This document shows positions 22,650-30,432 of a DNA stretch of 31,918 bases, one piece after another (within the stretch, counting starts at the first letter, position 1; every line of letters starts with the position of its first letter). The stretch comes from CAWULT01 sp963923455. GTDB lineage: Bacteria > Acidobacteriota > Vicinamibacteria > Vicinamibacterales > UBA2999. The position numbers and the translations under genes were made by a program. Under the pieces are notes generated by a model that saw only the letters and a program-made list of their open reading frames with translations, searched no databases and was not told the DNA's origin. The stretch is from assembly GCA_963923455.1 (NCBI GenBank), contig CAWULT010000047.1, positions 1-31,918 on the forward strand, given 5' to 3'.

Positions 22650-23141
22650 GTGCCCGTCGCGCGCCTGCCCGTCATCGTCGTCCTCGACAACGTCCGCAGC
22701 CTCTACAACACCGGCGCGATCTTCCGCACCGCCGACGGTTGTGGTGTGGAGAAGCTGGTGCTCTGCGGCATCACGCCCCGGCCCGACCAGGGTGGCCGGC
22801 AGCAGCGCGCGATCGCGAAGACGGCGCTCGGCGCCGAACGAACCGTATCGTGGGACTACGAGCCCGACACCGCCGTGGCGCTGGCGAAGGCCGCAGCGGC
22901 CGGGTACCACGTCGCTGCCGTCGAAACCTCGCCGCAGGCGGTCGAGGTCTACGCGTGGAGCCCGCCGTGGCCCCTGTGCCTCGTCTTCGGCCACGAACGG
23001 GAAGGCGTGAGCGACGACCTGGTGCCCGGCATCGCGACCTTCGTGCGCATCCCGATGCGCGGGGAGAAGGAGTCGCTGAACGTCGCGACGGCGGCAGGTG
23101 TCGTGCTCTACGAACTGGTCCGCCGGCGCTTCTACCCCTGA
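22650..23141 (+). CDS. SpoU/TrmH family RNA methyltransferase
   Basis: A 163-residue SPOUT methyltransferase, which methylates a 2'-O ribose in tRNA or rRNA with SAM. The three family motifs are intact: LDNVRSLYNTGAIFRTADG (about 12-30), LVFGHEREGVS, and IPMRGEKESLNVATAAGVVL, which form the deep trefoil knot and the SAM pocket. The short length and lack of an extra N-terminal domain place it with minimal TrmH/TrmL-like enzymes; the target nucleotide cannot be read. The frame is open much further upstream, but similarity starts at about 22665, and GTG 22650 lies 5 nt after a TACGAT -10-like box. It is divergent from the VOC remnant and precedes the O-demethylase gene by 222 bp. Confidence 0.88.
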   Translation: MPVARLPVIVVLDNVRSLYNTGAIFRTADGCGVEKLVLCGITPRPDQGGRQQRAIAKTALGAERTVSWDYEPDTAVALAKAAAAGYHVAAVETSPQAVEVYAWSPPWPLCLVFGHEREGVSDDLVPGIATFVRIPMRGEKESLNVATAAGVVLYELVRRRFYP

Positions 23142-23363
23142 CGCCCCGTTTCCACCCCCTCAGGGGGGAATACGCCTGGGGTATCGATCCCCGGAAGCGG
23201 TGTGCTATCCTCAGCCGGTTGTGGGCTTCCGCCCCGGCCCGGCCGGTGCCGGAGGTCGTGCGTTGTCGCCGTGACCCTGGGTGACCGCGTGTGCGTGGGC
23301 GCGTTGCCGCGCCATTCCTGCACGCCCGAGTGCTTCACATCTGACGAGGAAGTGTACGGTCCT

Positions 23364-24767
23364 ATGAGCAACCAGAACCTGGAGACCTTGATTCAACGCG
23401 CCGGCAGCGTCACCGAGATGCTGCGCAACTCGCAGATTGGCGCCTACGTGTACCCGGTGGTGCCCACGGAATACGGCAACTGGCGCGACGAGCAGCGCGC
23501 CTGGCGCGAGAGCGCGGTGCTGTTCGACCAGTCGCACCACATGGTCAACCTCTACGTCGAGGGTCCGGACGCGCTGAAGCTGTGCTCGCACCTCGCGTTC
23601 AATCCGTTCGCCAAGTTCCCGGTGGACCGCGCCAAGCACTTCGCGCCGTGCAGCCACGACGGGTACGTCATCGGCGACGGCATCCTGTTCCACCTGGCGC
23701 CCAACTCCCTCGTCTACGTCGGCCGCGCGCCCGCCGCGAACTGGATGGAGTTCCACGCGGCCACCGGTGGCTACGACGTCAAGGTCACGCGCGACGAGCG
23801 CTCGCCGGGCAACCCTGGCGGCAAGGCCGTCGTCCGCACCACCTACCGCTTCCAGATCCAGGGGCCCAACGCCAACCAGGTGCTCGAGAAGCTGAACGGC
23901 GGTCCGTTCCAGGAAATCAAGTTCTTCAACATGGGCACGATCAAGATCAACGGCCGTACCGTGCGCGCGCTGCGTCATGGCATGGCCGGTGCCCCCGGGC
24001 TCGAGATCTGGGGCCCGTACGAGGAGCGCGAGGAGATTCGCGCCGCCATCGTCGAGGCAGGCAGGGAGTTCGGCCTGCTGCAGGTGGGAGCGCGCGCCTA
24101 CGCCACCAACACCCTCGAGTCGGGCTGGATTCCGTCGCCGCTGCCGGCCGTCTACACCGGCGACAAGATGAAGGCATACCGCGAGTGGCTGCCGGCGTCG
24201 AGCTACGAGGCCTCCGGCTCGATCGGCGGCAGCTTCGACTCGAGCAACATCGAGGACTACTACATGACGCCGTTCGCCCTCGGCTACGGCTCGTTCCTCA
24301 AGTACGACCACGACTTCATCGGCAAGGAGGCGCTGCAGCGCCTCGAGAAGCAGCCACAGCGCAAGAAGGTGACCTTCGCCTGGAACAAGGAAGACGTGAT
24401 CAAGGTGATGTCGTCCTTGTTCGACGCCGGTGACATCTACAAGTACATCGAGTTCCCGCTGGCAAACTACACCTCGGCGTCGTACGACAAGGTCGTCGGG
24501 AAGGGTGGGAGGACGCAGGGTCTCTCGATGTTCGCCGGCTACAGCTACAACGAGCGTTCGATGCTGTCGCTCGGCGTCGTCGACCCGGATGTCGAGGTTG
24601 GCTCCGAATTGACGCTGGTGTGGGGCGAGGCGAACGGCGGGTCGAGGAAGACCACCGTCGAGCGTCACCGCCAGGCCGAAATTCGCGTGGTGGTCAGCCC
24701 CGTACCGTACTCGAAGGTCGTCCGCGAGACCTACGCCGAAGGCTGGCGTACCGCGGGCAAGGCCTAG
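23364..24767 (+). CDS. LigM-like tetrahydrofolate-dependent aromatic O-demethylase (GcvT fold)
   Basis: A 467-residue aminomethyltransferase-fold (GcvT) protein. As I recall the sequence, it closely follows LigM, the Sphingobium vanillate / 3-O-methylgallate O-demethylase of about 470 residues that passes a methyl group to tetrahydrofolate. Shared stretches include VTEMLRNSQIGAYVYPVV, VYVGRAPAANW, TLRHGMAGAPGLEIWGPYE-type sequence (ALRHGMAGAPGLEIWGPYE here), NTLESGWIPSPLPAVYTGDK, REWLPASSYEASGSIGGSF, SSNIEDYY and VVSPVPYSKVVRETY. Such near-identity suggests a lignin-type methoxyaromatic substrate, although related acidobacterial enzymes may act on other methyl donors. ATG 23364 has GAGGAAG about 12 nt upstream; in the 222-bp gap before it TATCCT (23207-23212) is a possible -10. 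No folate enzymes or ring-cleavage genes lie nearby. Confidence 0.85.
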   Translation: MSNQNLETLIQRAGSVTEMLRNSQIGAYVYPVVPTEYGNWRDEQRAWRESAVLFDQSHHMVNLYVEGPDALKLCSHLAFNPFAKFPVDRAKHFAPCSHDGYVIGDGILFHLAPNSLVYVGRAPAANWMEFHAATGGYDVKVTRDERSPGNPGGKAVVRTTYRFQIQGPNANQVLEKLNGGPFQEIKFFNMGTIKINGRTVRALRHGMAGAPGLEIWGPYEEREEIRAAIVEAGREFGLLQVGARAYATNTLESGWIPSPLPAVYTGDKMKAYREWLPASSYEASGSIGGSFDSSNIEDYYMTPFALGYGSFLKYDHDFIGKEALQRLEKQPQRKKVTFAWNKEDVIKVMSSLFDAGDIYKYIEFPLANYTSASYDKVVGKGGRTQGLSMFAGYSYNERSMLSLGVVDPDVEVGSELTLVWGEANGGSRKTTVERHRQAEIRVVVSPVPYSKVVRETYAEGWRTAGKA

Positions 24768-24783
24768 CTCGTTCCAAACGTGC

Positions 24784-24811
24784 GCCGGGCGGCCCCTCGG
24801 GGCCGCCCGGC
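24784..24811. terminator. 13-bp hairpin between convergent genes
   Basis: GCCGGGCGGCCCC (24784-24796) pairs perfectly with GGGGCCGCCCGGC (24799-24811), in practice a 12-bp stem with a CTCG loop. It lies between the ends of the O-demethylase (24767) and the NHL protein (24815). No T-run follows on either strand. Confidence 0.65.
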
Positions 24812-24814
24812 ACC

Positions 24815-25948
24815 TCACCTCCGCCCGACCGGGCGAAACTTCTGCACCCGCTGTCCCGTGTTCACCTCCGTGGTGTAGACGTTGCCGTCGCGATCGACGG
24901 CCACGTTGTGCACCACGTGGAACTGGCCGGCGTAGCGCCCCGGCCGTCCCACCCGATCCAGCACCGCGTTGGTGGCCCGGTCCACGACGCGCAGCTCGTT
25001 GTTGACGCCGTCCACCATGTAGAGGAACCGCTGTGACGCGTCGGGCGAGAACACCAGTTCCGACACCGAGCCGTTCAGGCGCGTCTGCCGCTCGAAGAAG
25101 GCCTCCGAGACGAACGTGCCGTCCTTGCGGAAGACCTGCACGCGGTTGTTGACACGATCGCAGACGTACACGAGCCCCTCGCGCGTGAAGCGGACGCAGT
25201 GCACGGGGCTGCCGAACTGCGGCGAGGGGGGCGCCGCCGGGTCGTAGGCGGGCAGTCGCTCGTCGCTGGGCGTCCTCCCGTACGCACCCCAGTGCCGCTT
25301 GTAGGCGCCGGTCCGGGCATCGAAGACGATCACGCGGCGGTTCCGGTAGCCGTCGGCCACGTATACCTCCCGCGCGGCCGCATCCACGCGAATGTCGGCG
25401 GGGCTGCCGAGGTTGGCCGTGTCGTTGCTGCCCTGCGACTGCCCGCTGCGGCCGATCTGCAACAGGAAGCGGCCGTCGATCGTGAACTTCAGGATCTGCG
25501 CATCCCGGTCGCCGTTGCCGGCCAGCCACACGTTGTCGTCGTCATCGACGTAGACGCCGTGCTCGCTCTCCGGCCACTCGTAGCCCGAGCCGGGTCCGCC
25601 CCACGCGCGGACCACGTTGCCCGCCTGGTCGAAGACGATCACGGGCGGTGCCGCGACGCAGCACCGGCTGATGGGCGGCGTCTGCTGCGCGCCGAGTTCG
25701 CGTTCGGAGAGCGAGCGCGGACGCTGGACGATCCACACGTGGCCGCGCCTGTCCACCGCCACGCCCGACACCTGGCCGAGGATCCAGTTGTTCGGCAGCG
25801 GCTTCGGCCAGAAGGGATCCACCTGGAATCGCGGCGCGGTCACCCCTGGACGTGACTGTGCCCAGAGCCCCGGCAGAGCGGCGAGGCACGCCACGAGAGC
25901 GAACAGGGCGGCGAGAGGACGGCGTCCGTGCAGCGACATGTGCTGCAT
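24815..25948 (-). CDS. Secreted NHL-repeat beta-propeller protein
   Basis: A 377-residue exported beta-propeller. A signal peptide (LAALFALVACLAALPGLWAQ) is followed by repeated NHL-type blades: VSGVAVDRRGHVWIVQR, HGVYVDDDDNVWLAGN, PADIRVDAAAREVYVADGY, VHCVRFTREGLVYVCDR, VSELVFSPDASQRFLYMVDG and VHNVAVDRDGNVYTTEVN. Such six-bladed propellers bind ligands or proteins and include peptidyl-alpha-hydroxyglycine lyase-like and lactonase-like folds; no activity is assigned. Two Cys (CC before VAAPP) could form a disulfide. The start is ATG 25948 or 25939, with no clear ribosome site for either. It is 59 bp downstream of the DUF4382 lipoprotein gene and convergent with the O-demethylase. Confidence 0.85.
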   Translation of the reverse strand: MQHMSLHGRRPLAALFALVACLAALPGLWAQSRPGVTAPRFQVDPFWPKPLPNNWILGQVSGVAVDRRGHVWIVQRPRSLSERELGAQQTPPISRCCVAAPPVIVFDQAGNVVRAWGGPGSGYEWPESEHGVYVDDDDNVWLAGNGDRDAQILKFTIDGRFLLQIGRSGQSQGSNDTANLGSPADIRVDAAAREVYVADGYRNRRVIVFDARTGAYKRHWGAYGRTPSDERLPAYDPAAPPSPQFGSPVHCVRFTREGLVYVCDRVNNRVQVFRKDGTFVSEAFFERQTRLNGSVSELVFSPDASQRFLYMVDGVNNELRVVDRATNAVLDRVGRPGRYAGQFHVVHNVAVDRDGNVYTTEVNTGQRVQKFRPVGRR

Positions 25949-26007
25949 GGTAACGCGCCGGCCGCTGGTGGAGGGGCCCGGGGCGGGAGACGCGCTGCCC
26001 CGGGGGC

Positions 26008-26655
26008 TCAGGACACCCCGAGCACCGTGATGACGGGAGTCAGACTGAAGGTGTTCTCGCCGGTCACGCGAATCGACTGCTCCGTGTTGAAGTTCAGGCG
26101 CAGCACCGTGTCTCCAGTGGCCTTGACGTCGAAGTTGTGCGGCACCGGAATCTCGCCGGCCGGCGCGGCGAGCGTCGCAGAGCGCCCGCCCGGCTCCGGG
26201 ATCGAGGGCGCGCACGGCGCGTTGGCCGTCGGATTGTCGATGTGGACGGTGACGCGCTGGATGACGATGCCCACCTGGCTGTACGCGCCCGACGGCAGGT
26301 TGCCGACGGCGATCTCACCGTCGCTCGAGGACAGCTTCTTGAGGTCGCACGTGTACTGGCCCCCGCCGCCCGACAGCGGGACGTCGCTGAGATTGGTGGG
26401 CGATCCCCGGTACACGCGCACGCGTGAGAACGTGACCAGCACGGCCCTCGCCTGGTCGAATGGGCCGGCCGACAGGCGTACCAGCAGACGGCCGTTGCTC
26501 GAGGAGGGCGTGGTCGGGGACGAGGGGGACGACGGCGATGCCGCTGGCGAGGAGGACGATGGGGACGTCGGGGACGTCGGGGACGTCGAACCGTTGCACG
26601 CGGCCGCGGCACACGCGACAACGCCGCACACCAACATCGCAGACAGGCGCTTCAT
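26008..26655 (-). CDS. DUF4382 domain lipoprotein
   Basis: A 215-residue lipoprotein. The ATG at 26655 follows GAGGAG, and MKRLSAMLVCGVVACAAAAC ends in a lipobox with C20 as the lipidated residue. A Ser/Thr/Pro linker (about 22-53) contains three Thr-Ser-Pro units encoded by a 9-bp tandem repeat. The DUF4382 domain follows: GRLLVRLSAGPFDQARAVLV, VRVYRGSP, LPSGAYSQVGIVIQ, and the closing TVLRLNFNTEQSIRVTG and FSLTPVITVLGV, a beta-sandwich common in soil bacterial lipoproteins and of unknown role. Two Cys (YTCDL, NAPCAP) may pair. The gene lies between the MBL gene upstream (166-bp gap) and the NHL gene. Confidence 0.85.
   Translation of the reverse strand: MKRLSAMLVCGVVACAAAACNGSTSPTSPTSPSSSSPAASPSSPSSPTTPSSSNGRLLVRLSAGPFDQARAVLVTFSRVRVYRGSPTNLSDVPLSGGGGQYTCDLKKLSSSDGEIAVGNLPSGAYSQVGIVIQRVTVHIDNPTANAPCAPSIPEPGGRSATLAAPAGEIPVPHNFDVKATGDTVLRLNFNTEQSIRVTGENTFSLTPVITVLGVS
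26561..26587. repeat. Three perfect copies of a 9-bp tandem repeat
   Basis: GGGGACGTC repeats three times exactly, encoding Thr-Ser-Pro units in the linker of the DUF4382 lipoprotein. Because the unit is a multiple of three, copy changes would lengthen or shorten the linker without a frameshift. Confidence 0.8.
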
Positions 26656-26821
26656 GGTCGTCTCCTCTGCGCGTCGATCTAGCAAGAGTATTGCCAGACG
26701 TTCGAAGGGTACAAGCCATTCCGCGCTTTGCAGTTGCTGCGGTGTGTCCAGGACGCACGCCCGTACGGACCCTCCAAATCGGTACGCGAACGTCCAGAAA
26801 CCCAACAGTGGCTTGCGCCAC

Positions 26822-27862
26822 CTACGAAACGCGTCGGGCGAGCTCCGCCTGCATGCACTCCGAGACGATCGACCAGAAGCGGACGTAGCGATCCCGACCG
26901 ACCACGAACGGGTGGGGAGCCCCGGCCTTCCGCGCGCGCGTCGCGGCCAGGCGGCCAGCCATGTCGTCGAAGAGTGGATGGTTCTGGACTTCGACATCCA
27001 CGCGCTCTCTCCTGGCCACGGACAGGTAGTGGTCGATCGACGCCACGTACTGCCGCAGGCCCGGTGTCGTGATGCGACCGCTCGTCAGGATGGTGCCGCC
27101 GAAGAGGCCCGCGACATGCACCTGCCGGCCGTCGCGTACCTGGAACGTGAAGGCGAGTGAACCCGGAGTGTGGCCCGGAATGAGCACCGGCGTGATCGTC
27201 TGCTCGCCGAGCGTGACGGGCTGGCCTTCGGCGAGCACCAGGTCGCGTGTGGGGCGCGGCTGGGCCGGAGCGGTTGCCGGGGTCGTGGCCGGTTGTACCA
27301 GTTCCCAGTCCGCCGCCGACAGGCCCACGCGCGCCCCGCGCTCCTGGAAGTAGCGCGCCCCGCCGAAGTGGTCGCCGTGGCCGTGCCCCACCAGCACGTA
27401 CTTGACCTGCGCGGGATCGAGGCCCAGCGCGCGGAGGCCGGGGACCACCACGGTCTCCACCTGGTCGGTGTAGCCCGAGTCGATCAGCACGATTCCGCCG
27501 CTCGTGGTGACGGCGTAGACCGTCGCCTCGGAGTTGCCGAGTGCGTACAGGTTGTCGAAGAGCTTCGTCGGTTCCATCGCCGGGGCCGCAGGGTCGTTGG
27601 CACGCGCGCGGCCCGCAACGCAGTAGAAGTCGAACGGCTGCTGCAGCCAGGGGTCGGCGCCGGCAAGGCGCCGCGCGGCGTCGACGTGCGCCTGTGACGC
27701 CGCGGTCTCGGGTGCAGGCGCCGCGGCAGGCGCCTGCGCGGCGAGCGGCGCCCGTGCGGGCGCCGTGAACAACGCGGCACAGACGGTCACGACCACGGCG
27801 CAGAGCCGAATGGCGCTCGGGTCGGCAATGGGCAGGCGGCGCGGCAGCGGGGACAGGCGCAT
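26822..27862 (-). CDS. Secreted B3-type MBL-fold hydrolase
   Basis: A 346-residue exported metallo-beta-lactamase fold protein with the complete B3-type metal set: HGHGDH (H160, H162, D164, H165), H231 in IPGHTPGS and H295 in EVQNHPLFDD. An N-terminal signal (about residues 20-42) and an Ala/Pro-rich stretch precede the domain. The position that often carries Asp (GD) reads AGLFGGT. It may hydrolyse a beta-lactam, lactone or another ester; real resistance activity cannot be deduced. ATG 27862 follows GGAG at 6 nt. It is 24 bp downstream of the TIGR03435 gene, so they form an operon. Of the three MBL-fold proteins in the window this is the only one with the standard HxHxDH motif. Confidence 0.85.
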   Translation of the reverse strand: MRLSPLPRRLPIADPSAIRLCAVVVTVCAALFTAPARAPLAAQAPAAAPAPETAASQAHVDAARRLAGADPWLQQPFDFYCVAGRARANDPAAPAMEPTKLFDNLYALGNSEATVYAVTTSGGIVLIDSGYTDQVETVVVPGLRALGLDPAQVKYVLVGHGHGDHFGGARYFQERGARVGLSAADWELVQPATTPATAPAQPRPTRDLVLAEGQPVTLGEQTITPVLIPGHTPGSLAFTFQVRDGRQVHVAGLFGGTILTSGRITTPGLRQYVASIDHYLSVARRERVDVEVQNHPLFDDMAGRLAATRARKAGAPHPFVVGRDRYVRFWSIVSECMQAELARRVS

Positions 27863-27886
27863 GTGGACTCCGGATATGGTGCGGGT

Positions 27887-28846
27887 TCAGTCGGGCGTGG
27901 GCATCTCGATACGGTCGATGATCAGGACCTCGACCGGCCCGCGGGTCGAGTCGAGCTTCAGGCCCAGCTGCTCGCGCAGCGCGGTCAGCAGCGAGGGGCT
28001 GTCCGAGGGCGGCAGCGTGACGCCGGCGGGCAGGTTGACGCCCGCCTGGGCGGCCAGGCCGAGCATCACTTGCGGGTCGAATACCAGCTCCCAGTCATAG
28101 GGCCCCGACAACCCGGTCTTGTCGCGGACCGTCCGCCCGGTCGCACTCGTCAGCAGCGCGGTCAGGGTGCCGACCGGCATGCCGCTGGCTCTCAGGCCGA
28201 AGCCTCCCGCCGGGTTCGTGGGGTCCACCAGCGGGCTCATGGCACACGGCACGACCTCGCCGGGCTTGGGGACGAGCGCGGCCAGTGCGGCCGGCCCCCC
28301 GCGCGCAAGCGCCTCCAGCCGCTTCTGCTGATCGGCCTGCGCGTGCGAGCAGTCGGCGGTCGATGTGCGCAGGCTCGGGCCGAGCCGGCGGTCGTCACGC
28401 GCCACGACGAGGTCGAAGACGGGGAGGTCTCGGTTCTCGGTATGGGTCCGCAGCCTGAACCGATCCGCCAGCAGGGCCCGAACCATCGGCAGCACGGCGT
28501 CCATGGTGCGGCCGCCCCCGTCCTCGGCCTTCGCGGCGATGTCGTAGCGTGCGGAGGCCAGCCACTCGGGTCCGCCAGCCAGCTGGAAGTCCTGTACGCC
28601 GTACGCCAGCCGGATGAGCAGTCGTAGCGGCACGTTCTGCGCGGTGAAGCGTCCGTTCACGGGCGGCAGGACGCGGGGGACCTGACCGAACGGGCCCGGC
28701 TCCGGGCTGCTCGGCCTGACCGAGGCCACCTCGAAGGTCGCGGCGGCGGCCGGCGTCGGGGACGGTGGCGGCGTCTGGGCGCCCACGGCGGCGCGGGTGA
28801 CGAGCGTGACGGCGATCAGCCAGGGCGCGAGCGGACGGTTTCGCAT
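27887..28846 (-). CDS. TIGR03435 family protein
   Basis: A 319-residue exported protein of the TIGR03435 family, a soil-bacterial and mainly acidobacterial paralogous family. Diagnostic stretches are FEVASVRPS after the signal peptide, LLIRLAYGVQDFQLAGGPEW, ARYDIAAKAE, VRALLADRFRLRTHTENRDL, TGRTVRDKTGLSGPYDWEL and the C-terminal LREQLGLKLDSTRGPVEVL followed by IIDRIEMP. The function is unknown. Members often neighbour BlaR1/M56-type sensor genes; none is seen here, and the partner is instead the B3-type MBL gene 24 bp downstream. ATG 28846 follows GGGAGG at about 8 nt and begins the signal peptide (LAPWLIAVTLVTRAAVGAQ), so I prefer it to the longer frame. Confidence 0.9.
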   Translation of the reverse strand: MRNRPLAPWLIAVTLVTRAAVGAQTPPPSPTPAAAATFEVASVRPSSPEPGPFGQVPRVLPPVNGRFTAQNVPLRLLIRLAYGVQDFQLAGGPEWLASARYDIAAKAEDGGGRTMDAVLPMVRALLADRFRLRTHTENRDLPVFDLVVARDDRRLGPSLRTSTADCSHAQADQQKRLEALARGGPAALAALVPKPGEVVPCAMSPLVDPTNPAGGFGLRASGMPVGTLTALLTSATGRTVRDKTGLSGPYDWELVFDPQVMLGLAAQAGVNLPAGVTLPPSDSPSLLTALREQLGLKLDSTRGPVEVLIIDRIEMPTPD

Positions 28847-28921
28847 GAGGAGGCCTCCCGTGGAGCGCGCCTCGACGCGCATCCTAGCACGCAGCACGAC
28901 GGGCCCGGGCCGTGCCCCGGT

Positions 28922-30271
28922 TCAGCCCAGGTACTCCAGCACGTGCAGGCCGCCGTTCCAGTCGCTGACGTAGAGCAGTCCCTCGCGCGTGACGAACAGG
29001 TCGGCGCTCTTGGCGGCCAGGCTGACGTTCGGCCGTGGATCGATCAGGCGCGCCGGGGGCGGGGGCACCCAGGACGCCACCTCCTTCGGAGCGAAGGCAT
29101 CCGACAGGTCGAAGACGCGCACGCCTGCGTTGTTGAACGTGGCGAAGATCGTCGTCTCGCTCTGGAACGAGCCCGGGCGGTTCTCGTGCAGGTTGTGCGG
29201 TCCGAAGGTGCCGAGGTCGCAGTAGTTGCGATCGGCCGGCGTCGGCAACGTCGCAATCGGCACCGGGTTGCGCGGCGCCCGCACGTCGACGACGAACGCC
29301 CGGAACGTGCCCTTCTCGCAACGCTCCGCGTTGGCCTCGTCGGCCACCACCGCGAGCTGCCGGCCTGGCAGGGGCAGCGGCGTGTGCGTGCCGCCCGGAA
29401 AGGGGGGCGACCAGTTGACGTGGGACAGCAGCGCGGGCGATGACGGATTGGTGACGTCGTGGATCGTGAAGCCACCGTCTCGCCAGGCGCCGTAGCCCAG
29501 CCCGTCCGCCACGATCATGTGGTGCAGGGCGACGCGCCTGCCTGGCGCGAGCGCCGGCGCTTCTCCGCCGGCGCGGTGCATGCCGGGCAGCCACCAGCGC
29601 GAGACGACCTCGGGCTTCGTGATCGTCTGCAGGTCCACGACGCACAGGATGTGGTCGGTGAAGCCGTCGAAGTGGGCCGACACGTAGGCGTAGCGGCCGC
29701 CGGTCCACCACAGCCGGTTCACGCCGAACCCCGGGATTTCGAGGAACGCGATCTCGCGCATCTCGCCGGGCCGAGAGATGTCGTGGATGCTGAGCCCCGA
29801 GCGGAACTTCTTCCGGTTCGTGATGCTGTCGGCCAGCGCGTTCTCGAAGTAGCCGCGCATGCCGTCGTACGACTGCATCGCGACGATGTTGGCGCCGTTG
29901 GCGAGCAGCAGCAGGTCGTCGGCGACCTGCAGATGATGCGTCCGCGTGTTCGTGCCGGCCGTGAAGAACCCCACCGGCCTGAGCGTCCGCGGGTCCGTGG
30001 CGTCGAGAATCGTGACGCCGTCGCTGAACATGTGCCCCACGTAGACGTGGCGCCGGTTCACCATCACCTGCACGCCGTCGGGCCGTCCGCCCTGGTCGCT
30101 GAAGGACACGTGCCGGATCCGGCGGCCGATGCCCGCAGGCGGCACGCGAGCCGGCCGCCGGGCGGCGCCGGCCGCCTGGCGCGCCACCGACTGTGCGGTG
30201 GCCCCGAGCGGCGACAGCGTTGCCGCCAGGCCGAGCAGTCCCTTCAGGTGGTTGCGGCGGGTGATCGTCAT
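28922..30271 (-). CDS. Tat-exported LVIVD-repeat beta-propeller protein
   Basis: A 449-residue exported protein. A Tat signal (TRRNHLKGLLGLAATLSPLG, twin Arg at 5-6) is followed by LVIVD-type propeller repeats: GVTILDATDPRTLRPVGFF, GLSIHDISRPGEMREIAFL, GFTIHDVTNPSSPALLSHV, FVVDVRAPRNPVPIATLP and GVRVFDLSDAFAPKEVASW. Export by Tat implies folding, perhaps with a cofactor, before export. No function is known for LVIVD proteins of this type. ATG 30271 has GAGGG about 8 nt upstream. The promoter is probably TACAAT at 30316-30311 on the minus strand, next to a 14-bp palindrome, divergent from the MBL gene at 30433. The next gene downstream starts 75 bp after its stop. Confidence 0.87.
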   Translation of the reverse strand: MTITRRNHLKGLLGLAATLSPLGATAQSVARQAAGAARRPARVPPAGIGRRIRHVSFSDQGGRPDGVQVMVNRRHVYVGHMFSDGVTILDATDPRTLRPVGFFTAGTNTRTHHLQVADDLLLLANGANIVAMQSYDGMRGYFENALADSITNRKKFRSGLSIHDISRPGEMREIAFLEIPGFGVNRLWWTGGRYAYVSAHFDGFTDHILCVVDLQTITKPEVVSRWWLPGMHRAGGEAPALAPGRRVALHHMIVADGLGYGAWRDGGFTIHDVTNPSSPALLSHVNWSPPFPGGTHTPLPLPGRQLAVVADEANAERCEKGTFRAFVVDVRAPRNPVPIATLPTPADRNYCDLGTFGPHNLHENRPGSFQSETTIFATFNNAGVRVFDLSDAFAPKEVASWVPPPPARLIDPRPNVSLAAKSADLFVTREGLLYVSDWNGGLHVLEYLG

Positions 30272-30310
30272 CAGCGGACCCTCGCGGAGTGGCGGGCGAC
30301 GTGGCGGCCC

Positions 30311-30329
30311 ATTGTAGTGTCGCGACACT
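30311..30329. promoter_or_regulatory. 14-bp perfect palindrome abutting a -10-like box
   Basis: AGTGTCGCGACACT (30316-30329) is its own reverse complement. It adjoins, by one shared base, TACAAT on the minus strand (30316-30311), a probable -10 box of the LVIVD gene, and lies about 100 bp before the divergent MBL gene. The position in the -35/-10 spacer is typical of a repressor operator. No regulator gene lies in the window. Confidence 0.45.
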
Positions 30330-30432
30330 CGAGGTGCGCAGCTTTTCGAGTTCGGCGCCCGCCTCGGTGTAGGCTAGGCCCGAGGACCGGCGCCGGGCGC
30401 GGTTGGTCCCGCGGGAAGACGATGAGAGGGCC

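Noticed and set aside
23150..23170. CCCCC-TCA-GGGGG stem after the RNA methyltransferase as a terminator
   Set aside because: Five pairs with a 3-nt loop and no T-run; too weak to call.
26561..26587. CRISPR-like repeat
   Set aside because: Units are 9 bp, contiguous without spacers and in frame within a coding linker.
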